From Gnetum montanum (lineage: Eukaryota > Streptophyta > Gnetopsida > Gnetales > Gnetaceae), in the NCBI GenBank assembly GCA_015680685.1, contig MNCI01020297.1:231170-269415 (forward strand): 38,246 nt of DNA, written 5' to 3'. The notes below the pieces were generated by a model. It was not told the DNA's origin, made no database searches, and saw only the letters and a program-made list of their open reading frames with translations. Made by a program: the position numbers and the translations under genes. Shown piece after piece: positions 1 to 9,486 of the stretch (the first letter of the stretch is position 1; each line of letters starts with the position of its first letter).

Positions 1-80
1 ATATTTTGGTTGATGCTTTGTTTTCTTTTTGGTAAATTCTTGCGGTTAAGACTTTAGCTCTTGTTCTAAAGGACATTCCC

Positions 81-158
81 AGAGCCTACGGACTCTTTGA
101 ATGTGGGATTGTCAGGGCATTAAGGGCATGAGCCTGCTTTGGGGAGGACCCACTGACA
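81..158 (+). other. conserved double hairpin, copy 1
   Basis: Hairpin I: AGAG (81-84) pairs with CTCT (93-96) around the loop CCTACGGA. Hairpin II: TGTCAG (110-115) pairs with CTGACA (153-158) around a 37-nt loop that contains GGGCATTAAGGG and TTTGGGGAGGACC. The loops are close to those of the copies at 5555-5637 and 27110-27192, while the stems differ by compensatory changes. This suggests a structure kept at the RNA level. Its function is unknown; a role in packaging, translation or replication of the element RNA is inference. Confidence 0.7.
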
Positions 159-920
159 CTCCTATTTGGAACATTAGTTAACTTCTTTTCCTTAACATTT
201 TGCAATTAATTTTCTTTTTGTTCATTTCCATTTGGACATCCACTTCACTGATGCCATAGTTGTCCCTTTTACCTATCTTTCTTACTCCTTTTCTTTCTCC
301 ATTCTAACGCTACCAGAGGTTCGCAATTAGTCATGGGGGTATGGGGCTTGCTTTTTCGATTTTTCTACTAAGCCCCAAATTTTTTCATTTTTCTTCTTAA
401 CCCCTACACCTTCGGTAGTCATCATCTACATTTTCCCAGATCCATATCAGCCATACCACAACCTAGCCAATGAACCTACACCGAAGTAAGGTATTATTTA
501 CTTAATGATTCAATTACCCTTGCTAATATATGATTGTGTTGTGTGTGCATATGGCAATCATACAACACCGGAATGGATCTGGAGTAAACACTTGGAATGG
601 AGCAGCGCTGAAGTAGCTATGCAAGGAGTAGAATGGATAATGTGCTTACGAATGGACAACGGAAGGCGCAATCTAGGCGTTGGTAGCAGCAAGACTCTTC
701 TCTCTTCTTCTCGTCTATTCTCTCTCCTCTTTTCTCTCAGCTGCCAAATGTGGCCTGATGTCATTGTAATAAGGTGTTCACCCTTGTTGTCATGAACACC
801 ATTCTTGTCAAGTCTTGTAATAATGAACCGTTCACATGTCATTCCATTAGTTCCATTCCCATCAATAATCTCATACCTACCTGATATCATTGTAAGGAAC
901 TCGAGGATGAGTTTTCATTC

Positions 921-933
921 AGTCATGGGGGTA
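921..933 (+). other. polypurine tract of the 3' LTR at 934
   Basis: The purine-rich AGTCATGGGGGTA directly precedes the LTR start TGATGA. The equivalent position of the other elements reads AGTCGTGGGGGTA (minus strand, 35425-35437) or TTTTGGGGGTA (minus strand, 28199-28209). In LTR retrotransposons this is where plus-strand DNA synthesis is primed. Confidence 0.75.
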
Positions 934-1875
934 TGATGAGACGCGATATGCACAAGCCGCGATATCACATACGCGATATCGTGTCCTTCCCTATGATATC
1001 ACGTACACGATATCGCGGTCCGCTGCCATATCTATAAATAAGAGGTGGCACTCCCCTCATTCAAATAGTAGGCATAAAGTAGTGAAGCTTTGGCGGATTG
1101 ATCACCCCAGAGATAGAATATTTTCCATGTGCCCGCAGTAGGAGTCCCCCAAGTGAACGGTTCTTTATCCGAGCAGCTTTGTACCTGAACGCAAGTTGTG
1201 TATAGCAATAAAGATGAAATTTGTGGATAAACCTTGCAGTGCATGGATAGGTTTAATTAATGTTATTTACTACTTTCCTAGTACGCGACATGAGTACGAC
1301 TTGGTTACGAGCATTGACGAATGTGTACGGCTAGCCAAGGAATCGGCTACTCATCGCGATTAGTTTCTCTCACCCTTTCCTCCTAGAACATGGGACAAGT
1401 ACGACTTGATTATAAGCATCTATGGATGTGTACGGCTAGTTAAGGAATCAGCTGCTTGTCACACTTAGGTTAGTTAAGTGCCTCAGTATGACCGCTTCGA
1501 GCACGTGCGTTAAGTGTGGTAATCCTAGTAACGATTAGCGTTTGGTAGCCACATTTGCACAGTTCAGGGTGTGTACGACAAGTGGGAATGGATGTTGACC
1601 CTAGGACTTAGTGCTGTAGTGAGAGTTAGTTTTAGTTTCTCAATCCTTCACCGTTTAGCATAGGAGATAAACCGAAAAATACCAAAAAAATCATATACCT
1701 CAGACTTGCGTAACCATACACCATGACACATATAAGCAAGCCTAGGAAGATAACGAACGATTAACCCCAAGTGTTCCGTGGGGTGTTTAGGCATTTATTT
1801 TGCGGAGTTTGACCGGATCGTGCGTGCTACGCTCGTTTCGTATGGTTGAGTGTAGGGGTACCTCGCCACTCATCA
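934..1875 (+). repeat. LTR (LTR1), 942 bp, GATATC-type U3
   Basis: The LTR starts TGATGA and ends TCATCA, the 6-bp inverted termini of this family, and follows a polypurine tract. The U3 has five GATAT(C/G) palindromic sites (945, 961, 975, 995, 1009), then a TATA box TATAAATA at 1033-1040. A polyadenylation-type signal AATAAA lies at 1207-1212 inside the conserved context CAATAAAGATGAA. The last 100 bp resemble the ends of the LTRs at 19421, 21991, 27416 and 34539. It is the 3' LTR of the element to its left: RT sequence, not a primer site, begins about 14 bp after it. That means the element is inserted into another element's pol. Confidence 0.85.
1033..1040 (+). promoter_or_regulatory. TATA box of LTR1
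   Basis: TATAAATA lies just downstream of the cluster of GATATC palindromes. The same octamer is at 9600-9607 (+) and, on the minus strand, at 20146-20153, 28065-28072 and 35307-35314, always at the U3/R position of its LTR. This is the expected RNA polymerase II core promoter of the element. Confidence 0.65.
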
Positions 1876-4350
1876 ATAACTATTGAATTTTTTCATATTC
1901 AAGGATCATTTTCCTCTACCATTTGTTAATCAAGTTCTTGATACTATTTCAAGACATGAGTATTATAGTTTTCTAGATGGGTATAGTGGATATGAGCAGA
2001 TCTACATCATGCTTGAGGACTAAGAGAAGACAACATTCGCCACTTCATGGGGAACATTTGCTTATAAGAAAATGCCTTTCGACCTTTGTAATGTGCTAAC
2101 CACCTTTCGGAGACTTGTACTTAGCATCTTCTAGAAATAAATAGGAAATGGTGTTGAATTATTTATGGATGATTTTTCTACATACAAGCTAGATTTTAAA
2201 CAAACACTAGATCATCTTGAGAAAGTGTTGAAGAGATTTGTAGAGACTAATTTAAAGCTCAATTAGCAAGAAAGCCATCTTATGGTCCAAGATAGGATCA
2301 TCTTAGGACACAAAATTTTAGAAAAAGGAATAAAGGTAAATCTTGATAAAGTTCAAGTAATACAAAATATCATCCAAAGGCCCCAAACCATTAAGGATGT
2401 TCAATCATGTTTGGGCCATACGGGATATTATAGAAAGTTCATAGAAAATTTTTCCAAGATAGCAAGACTTCTAGTTAAATTAACTAAGAAGGATGCATCC
2501 TTTCAATGAACTAAGTCATGCAAAAAGGCCTTTGAAGCCTTGAAAGAGAAGCTAATCGACACACCAATCCTATGAGCTCCATATTGGTCCAAGCCTTTTC
2601 ATATCATGATCAATGCTTCAAATTGCATATTGGGCATAGTACTCACATACCTAGATGACCAAAAGGGACCATATTATATTCATTTCACTAGTAGAAGCAT
2701 CACCGGTGCATAGTTAAATTACACAACAATAGAAAAGGAGCTAATGGTAGTGATGTATGCACTTGAAAAGTTTAGACATAATATGCTTGGATACTTAATC
2801 TTTGTTCACATTGATCAGAACACCATCCATTTTCTTATGAATAAATCATCAGTTAGCACTTCAGTGATTCGATGACTCATTATCTTGTAAGAATTTCACA
2901 TAAGAATGATTGACAAGAAGGGTATGAAAAATGTTGTAGCTAATCACTTGTCCAGAGTAAATGGGATTCCCAAGATCATGCAGAATCTTTGTCAGACCAA
3001 TTCCTTAACAAGAATCTATTTGTTAAAATTATGATGGTTGTCGATTCAATAGGAATGTCATGGACAATTGATTATCTAAATTATCTAACAACACAAGAGC
3101 TTCCTATCAAATGAAGCAAGAAATAGAAAGAGAAATTGCTTCATAAGGTGACAAGATACATGGAAATAAATGGAAATCTTTACAAGATCTATGTAGATGG
3201 GTTAGTTTGGTGGTGCATATTGGAATGTGATCAACTACGAATCCTACAAGATGCACATAAAGTTCCATGTGGAGGCCATTATACAAGATGGTAGGACAAC
3301 ATTAAAATTGATGATGGTCGGCTACCTTTAGTGTAATTTCTTTTGGGATGCTCATACATTTACATAGTCTTGTTGGAGGCGCAAAAAGAATGGAGGAATA
3401 ACAACCAAGAATGAAGGATCACAACACTGGATATAATAATTGGAACCATTTGATATATGGGGAATTTATTTTATGGGCTCCATCACATCAATGTCAAATG
3501 GGAAAGCCTATATTATTATGACCATGGATTATTACACTAAGTTTGCAAACACAATAGTAGTAAAAGATTGTATTGCCAAGATTGTTATCAAGTCTTTCCA
3601 ACAACATGTGGTGAAAAAATTTGGAGTACTAAGAATGCTTATATCAAATAATGGAGCTCACTTTACTGGTGCTACTTTCAAAAAGCTCATGCAACATCTT
3701 GGGGTAAACCATAAGTTGACCACACCATATCATCCTCAAGCTAATGGTCAAACAGAAGTGACTAACCGTGAGATTAGAAGAATATTGACTAGGATAGTTA
3801 ATAGATTTAGAAAGGATTGAAGAACCAAGATATTTGATCCTCTATAGGCTTATAGAACAATAAGGAAATTATCCATCAGTTATTCACCCTATGAGCTAGT
3901 ATACAGTAAGTTATCCACATGACCAGTCTAGGTAAAGCTTCAAACTCTTACAACTGCCAGCAAACTTGACCTAAACTTGATCTTTTCCCAAGGAGAACAC
4001 CTAATTAATATCAATCTATTAGAGGAGAATAGGCTAGTAACACTCCTGAACAATGAAATCCATAAGATCTACTCCAAGCATGGGCACGATGCTCATATCA
4101 GGCAAGCATTAATATAGCCAGGTGAAAAGTTCCTCTATTATAACCCCAATCATGTCCAACAAAAGAAAAAGTTTCAAATGCTTTGGAAGGGACCCTATAT
4201 CGTTCATGAAACTTACCCTTTGAGTGTCATGAATATTCACCATCCATCCAAGCCACATAAACTCATGCTGGTAAACATCTAGTTGGTTAAACCATTCCAC
4301 CAATATGCCACTTCCACTAAAGATTCCACTTAACTTGTCCAACTATCGTC
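1876..4350 (+). pseudogene. Ty3/gypsy pol (RT, RNase H, integrase), broken
   Basis: A decayed polyprotein: reverse transcriptase from about 1890 to 2510, RNase H to about 2960, and integrase from about 3240 to 4340. The RT starts mid-domain at the DHFPLPF motif, because LTR1 lies where its N-terminal part should be. Recognisable blocks are FLDGYSGYEQI, FATSWGTFAY, LFMDDF (the catalytic F/YMDD, with both Asp present), SCLGHTGYYRKFI, and the RNase H block FHIMINASN, in which the usual Asp is Asn. The style of FLGHTGYYR is Athila-like. Many in-frame stops interrupt it, for example TAA at 2021-2023 after the EDxEKTTF lead-in. The related minus-strand pol at 30240-33860 supports the reading. It is clearly non-functional. 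Confidence 0.85.
3434..3820 (+). pseudogene. integrase catalytic core with two of three acidic residues lost
   Basis: An open stretch of about 126 codons covers the rve-type core, from the DIWGIYFMG block to the HPQANGQTEVTNRE block. In Ty3 integrases the catalytic triad sits in GIDFMG, SDNGAHF and GQxEVTNRE. Here the first Asp is Tyr (GIYFMG), the second is Asn (SNNGAHF), and only the Glu remains. Just upstream, the HHCC zinc finger keeps DAHxxPCGGHY near 3250, but the second Cys is changed to Arg. The frame stops at 3820. The C-terminal region continues with breaks to about 4340 and includes YELVYSKL and WKGPYIV-like blocks. The long open frame gives a false look of intactness, since the enzyme could not cut DNA. 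Confidence 0.85.
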
Positions 4351-4659
4351 AACTTGTTCATTGTTCCAATTAACTAATCTTGCCCCTAGTCGTGGGGGTG
4401 TCCACCTAGACATGTAGGTACTTCCAAAATTTTTTTCACCTGCTTATTACTTTTTCTATTTTCTTGATAAATTTTTCTTTTCTTTTATACTTTTCATTTC
4501 TTAAATTTTTTATGTTCTTTGTCATTTTGATGATTCTTAATTATTTTTATATTTTTCATTATTTTTATCTTTTTCATCCTTAATATGTTTTACATTTTTT
4601 CATATTTTGTCTTCATTTTACTTGTACATATTTTTGTTAATTGTTAATAAACACACCAA

Positions 4660-5850
4660 ATAAGGTAAGATGCAATCCTAATAAATTGAAGATTTCTCTA
4701 TATTATCAATCATAAGGGACTAATTATCTATATAGTGAGACCGCAGCATCCATCCACCCATTCCAAAAATAAGAGGTTTTTACCATGGCCATAATTATAT
4801 TCTTTCCATAATAAAAGTAGGAATAAACTTGTGATCATTATTCTTAGGCTAAAGAGGGAAGAACTAAGTTGAAATGCAAAGGGTGTGACATCAAGGAGAT
4901 TTGTGGATTCTTTTGGATTACTGCTATAAGATCTCTCCTATTGCTTAGGTTGTATTATATCCTTGTAGATCTAATAAAAAATGGGAGTAAGAGTATAATA
5001 AGTGCTACCTTACAATGTCACTAAAAAAACATGTTACCCATGCCTAAAGGTAGTCCTTTAGTAAGGTTGACATAGTTAAAAATAAAATCCATGAAAAAAA
5101 TAAATTTTTTGGGGTTCCACTAGAAAGACATGTTACCCATGCTTGAAGGTAGGCAACTTCTCAGGAATCCAAAAAATAAAACAAATGTGATGAATAAACT
5201 CCTCCCTTGGATAATACGCTAAGTGGTACTACTCCTAGCAATAATGGAAGTCTTTCGATTCTAACTCTTAGAGAAGAAACAACATGATATCATTGGAATG
5301 TGGTTTGGGCTTAGTTTGAATCTTGGAATGAAGGGTAAATTATTACTTTAACCATCAATAACACACAAGGATTCATGATGCCTATGGTAAGACACCTAAT
5401 GTCCCAGGTTTTGCAATCCCTTCTATAGTCCATCTCACCTCACTTTATAGTTAATCGTAACCTATAATTTTATGTAATATAGCATAATTTTCCCAACATG
5501 GTGATACTAATATTTGTGTTTTACTAACAAATATGTCTTACAATCAACTCTTTGAGTGCCTAAGGACACTTTTAGGCATTGTTATACAAGGGAATTAAGG
5601 GTTGGAGCTTGCTTTGGGGAGGATCCACTTGTATAACTATTATATTTCATACTTTGCCATCAATTTCACATCGTCTTGTGCCTTCTAAGATCATCCAAAG
5701 CTCTAATAAATACTTTGCTTACTTTTGAGAATTTGTTCATGAAACTAAAACCCTTGATCCATCTTATTTACACTTAATGAATTTTCATAGCCCGAAATTC
5801 CTTCTTTATGAACTTTCAACATCTAATTTTTGCAACCTAACCATCATGGC
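4660..5850 (+). repeat. dispersed 1.1-kb family repeat, copy 1
   Basis: It matches 26255-27415 over its whole length. Shared stretches include GGGTGTGACATCAAGG, ATATCCTTGTAGATCTAAT and AAACTCCTCCCTTGGA. Part of the same block (ACATGTTACCCATGC and what follows) occurs inverted near 29340-29400. It is the non-coding 3' interior of the Athila-like family, not a tandem duplication. Confidence 0.75.
5555..5637 (+). other. conserved double hairpin, copy 2
   Basis: Hairpin I: AGTG (5555-5558) with CACT (5567-5570) around the loop CCTAAGGA. Hairpin II: GTTATACAAG (5581-5590) with CTTGTATAAC (5628-5637), a perfect 10-bp stem around a 37-nt loop that contains TTAAGGGTTGGAGC and TTTGGGGAGGATCC. This is the best-preserved copy together with the one at 27110-27192. 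Confidence 0.75.
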
Positions 5851-6507
5851 TATTCTAAGATCTTCTAGGAACGTTTACTGTCTTCCTCTCATTCTGTTTG
5901 ATACATTTTTTCCATTAGAAAATATGTCAAAAAACTGAAAATTTTTGAAGTGACATTGTTGATGTGATATATGATCCCCTCATATGTCATTGATTTTATG
6001 TCGAATCATTTGTCATAAAAGGAATTTTTGCTTTTCTTCCTTTGAGCTCTAACACCTTAACTTCCATGAGCCATAACTTTGCCCCTACAACTCTAATTTC
6101 CAAAATTCTTGAACCCTATTGATTAGAGAGCATTCAACTTAGTCATGGAGGGGTGACATTAAGGAAAATTTGAACCAAAATGTTCAAAACAATTACCGGA
6201 CTATGGAATATAGTTTAAGGATAAGTAAGATAAAACATAAAGAATATCATCATAAATTTAGTAAATATAAGCAAACTAGTTCAATAAATTCTCCTATTAA
6301 ACCATTCCAATTAATTCTAAGGTATTATGAGCCTAAAAGATAATAAGTGTGGAAGGTCAAGAAATTAAAGATACATTTCTTAGGGGTATCATTTTGAATC
6401 ATTCTAACTCTATAATCATTATGAACTAAAAATGTGATCTAACTAAAAGTATGAGAAGGAATATGAATCATTAAGTGCTACCATAAACACTTTGGTAATC
6501 TTAAACT

Positions 6508-6522
6508 CTTGATTTATTGTAG
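6508..6522 (+). promoter_or_regulatory. splice-acceptor-like site touching the ORF3 ATG
   Basis: The pyrimidine-rich CTTGATTTATTGTAG ends exactly at the ATG of ORF3, at 6523. The second ORF3 copy has TTTGATTGCAG at the same place (minus strand, ends at 38043). An AG directly before the first codon in both copies suggests a spliced subgenomic message for ORF3. The donor site is not identified. Confidence 0.45.
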
Positions 6523-9306
6523 ATGGCCTCAAAAAGGATACCAAAAGGTGGACCCCCATAACAAGAAAACAAAAGACCAAGAGGTTAAGGAAAAGTCCAC
6601 ATTTGAGAACAAACTCAATCAATAGAACATGCATAGCAGGAAGCCTAATCTTTTAGTATCCATTAATAAATTCTTACTACCAGACAATATTCCCAAGTAA
6701 AGGGTAAAGTACCAAAAGTACTAGAATAAGGACAACACCTCACGTTTTTTCCTGAATCCCTATAGATTAGCCAAGAAGAGTTAATCATGTCCATAGTTAT
6801 TATGGAACTTAATTTTGGCCCTTTCATGGAGTTTGAAACAAAGGCCATTAAAACACAACTCTAATCATCTCCCTTGTGGCCTACCTTGTCAATAAGTGGA
6901 GAATGATACTTAGGGGAAACTCTTCAATTTTGGTAGAATAAACAAGATAATGCCACGATGAAGATAGAAGGAATATATGTGTTCTATTAATTAGAGATGA
7001 TAGTCAAAGCCCTCAATCTACCAAATGAAGGAGCTAATGTCATGAAAATATCAACATGTTTTGATACTGATGTAAAAATATTATGGATACACAAAGCCTA
7101 TGGCAAGGAAGATAAGAAGTATAGTGAGCTAACTGTAGAGGAGAAGATATATTTTAGGATTGACACCTATCATCTATTCCCAACTAAGTAGCTTAATGGA
7201 ATATCCACTTATGAGGCTAGAGGAAGCACCATATTGATGGGAAAAATTAATGCTAATATTATCCATTTGTACTTTCTTGAAATCCAAAGATAATTTGAAG
7301 AGAAGAAGGTAGGGAAGCAAACACTACCATTTCTCTACCTAATCAAGAAGTTATCCAAAGAAGTAGGCATTTCAGGTTATACAAACGATGTTTTGAGGAA
7401 AGCTCAAAACACATCATATGCTAAGATGTCAAAATCCATGCCTATAAAGAAGGAGTAGTTGGAGAAGCATGTATTGAAGGAGCGATAGGCTCAACTCTTG
7501 CTAACAGCATTTAGGCTACTAGCCAATAGTAGTAGGTAGGACCTAGTAGCCAACTACCAACTGATCAATAGTAGAAACAATAACAACAACAACAAGTTTC
7601 ATTGCACCACTATAGGATTATCGATCCTCAATGAGCCATTTGTAGCAAATTGTGAATACAATCAATTGGGGAACAAGAGAGAGGGCTAATCTTACAAGGT
7701 TATTGAAGATGTAATTAAACCCAACATCTCAACAAATCCTACTAATGGCAAAATATCATTGTAATCCAAAGGAGGGAATGCTTGGTCATAATAAATCTCA
7801 AAGAATGCTACATTTTTCTAAGTGATGCTAGAAACTAGAGAAGGAGCCATGGTTATGGTAATGGAACATTAAGATGTAGTAGGAACAACTAAGGTGATTA
7901 CAGATCACATCAAGAAGTCCTTCAATGTCCCTGTTATGTCCCTAGCTAATATCTGTAGAGTGCGAGATGCTCAAATGCTAGCTGGAACCTTAGTGACTTT
8001 GGAAGAACATGAAGACATCTTAGATAGACTACTATAGACAAGAGAAATTATGCAAAGTCTCTTTGATATCCCTAGTGATATCACAATAGTCTAATTAAAT
8101 ATAATACCCAGAAAAGAAAAGTTGTTCATGGTTGATACCATGGTAAAGCATGTTGCAAATGAACTGTAGAGACTACAAGAAAAGCTCGTAACCCTAAGAG
8201 TAGAAGGAAGTAATCCCATGTAGTTCATGGTGCTTGACCAACTTGATCAATTTTGAACTGAATATGTGAACCACCTCATTAACCACAATCTAAAGATGGA
8301 GCAAGAGAAGGAGAAAGTGGTATGGGATGCCTCAATGGTCGAAGAAAATACATATGCACATGCTAAGGCACTTACCACTCTACAAGAGGAGAGTAGGGAA
8401 TTAGCTACAAATAATGCAAGGTTGACCAATATAGAGAAAAAAAAAGACTATCCTCAAAGAGAGCCTCCAACAACTTCAACAGTAATTGGTCAGGCTCAAC
8501 TAAGACATGAGTCGCTTGGCTAGAGGAAATAGAACCTTATCGATAGAAGAAGTCCATGTAATATGGTAAAAGTCTGCTATCGAAATCAGCACATGGAAAA
8601 ATGAGGCCAAAAAACATGAATGGCTCAAAGAGCATTTCTATGATCAATTGGGAATGTACAAGAAGATTAACAAGAAAGAAATCTAGATGACTAAAGCTAA
8701 GATCAATTACATTTCAACATAAAATATAGGTTGGCAACCAATTCTTGATAGTCTAGTTCATGTTCAGAAATAAAGATATGTTGATTGAGGATCTCACATA
8801 GTATATGGGGTTAGTGAATCTCTATTATGCTAACTTAGCCATGTTAATAGATGCAAGCCCAAGAATAAGTATAACAAGAAGTAGTAATCATGCATGCTAT
8901 CTATGAGAAGCAGTTTGCTGACAAAAAAGATGCACTACAAAATTTACACATAGTAAACTTAGAATTAGAAGTGGTCAAGGTCAACTACCAAGAGAACAAA
9001 GATGTTGTAGTTAACCTAGCTCATAGAATGTTAGATTATTAGAAATTAAGGAAAACATTTAGGGTATTTAAAGAAGAAAGGTGGTAGTTTATAGCATGGT
9101 ACATGAAAGCAAACCAAATGTTCCTAAAACTACCATGCCTATTGAATGTACCGACTCCATCACACATTACTTAACAAGCATAGATAGTACATGATCCTTA
9201 GACAAAAGAGGAAAAACTATAGGCATTACTGAGCAGATATCAATTTAAGAAGCTTGATGATAAAGGGAAGCAGCCAATGGAAGAGCCACCATCACCAGGT
9301 ACATAA
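6523..9306 (+). pseudogene. ORF3 coiled-coil protein, copy 1, decayed
   Basis: This long frame lies between integrase and the 3' LTR, which is the envelope position. It starts MASKRIPKGGPP and ends MEEPPSPGT before TAA at 9304. It is full of stops and small frame changes but aligns end to end with the minus-strand copy at 35664-38042. Shared points are the MASK start, LNFGPF (about residue 96), the YLGET block (about 130), a long Glu/Lys/Leu-rich coiled coil (about nt 8100-9060), FIAW (about nt 9090) and a short acidic, proline-rich tail. A short Asn run from AAC repeats lies near 7575. I see no signal peptide or membrane segment, so it does not look like an envelope protein. I do not recognise the family. 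The role is unknown; a structural or RNA/protein-binding function is a guess. Confidence 0.65.
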
Positions 9307-9473
9307 ACTATATCAAGCCACTTCCATTTTTATTTTTGTTTTTTTTGTCATGCATTTGTGTTAAGTTTTGTAAAACACCACTATGGAATTTCCAAGTCAT
9401 GTAAATATGTAGTTAGTCATGTCATGTCGAAACTAAAAATTTTGTATGAGAATTCGAGAACAAATCTCTAGTT

Positions 9474-9486
9474 AGTTGTGGGGCTA
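9474..9486 (+). other. degenerate polypurine tract of LTR2
   Basis: AGTTGTGGGGCTA immediately precedes the LTR start at 9487. It is preceded by ATTCGAGAACAAATCTCTAG, a decayed form of the family lead-in CTCGAGGATGAGTTTT. Confidence 0.6.

Larger units (their letters stand above)
1..933 (+). mobile_element. 3' internal end of an Athila-like Ty3/gypsy element
   Basis: This is the non-coding 3' interior of a plus-strand LTR element whose 3' LTR begins at 934. It carries the conserved double hairpin (81-158), a PPT-like motif AGTCATGGGGGT at 329-340, and the terminal polypurine tract AGTCATGGGGGTA at 921-933, preceded by the family motif CTCGAGGATGAG. The same order of motifs appears at 5555-9486 and, on the other strand, at 28199-28964 and 35425-35465. 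No reading frame similar to ORF3 is present between the hairpins and the LTR, so this is the short form of the 3' region. The frames at 505-795 (+) and 558-890 (-) have no recognisable relative and I do not call them genes. The element's pol would lie left of the window. Confidence 0.7.
4351..6522 (+). other. non-coding 3' internal region of the plus-strand element
   Basis: There are about 2.2 kb between integrase and ORF3 with no supportable gene. It holds a PPT-like motif AGTCGTGGGGGTG (4388-4400), a T-rich tract (about 4430-4640), a block from about 4660 to 5850 that is repeated in the same orientation at 26255-27415 and in part inverted at 28870-29400, the double hairpin (5555-5637), and another PPT-like motif AGTCATGGAGGGG (6141-6153). 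The final bases before ORF3 look like an intron 3' end. Short open frames on either strand here match nothing and are ignored. Confidence 0.7.

Noticed and set aside
505-890. Overlapping open frames on both strands (96 and 110 codons)
   Set aside because: They lie in the non-coding 3' interior of an LTR element, rely on TCT-rich low complexity, and have no recognisable domain.
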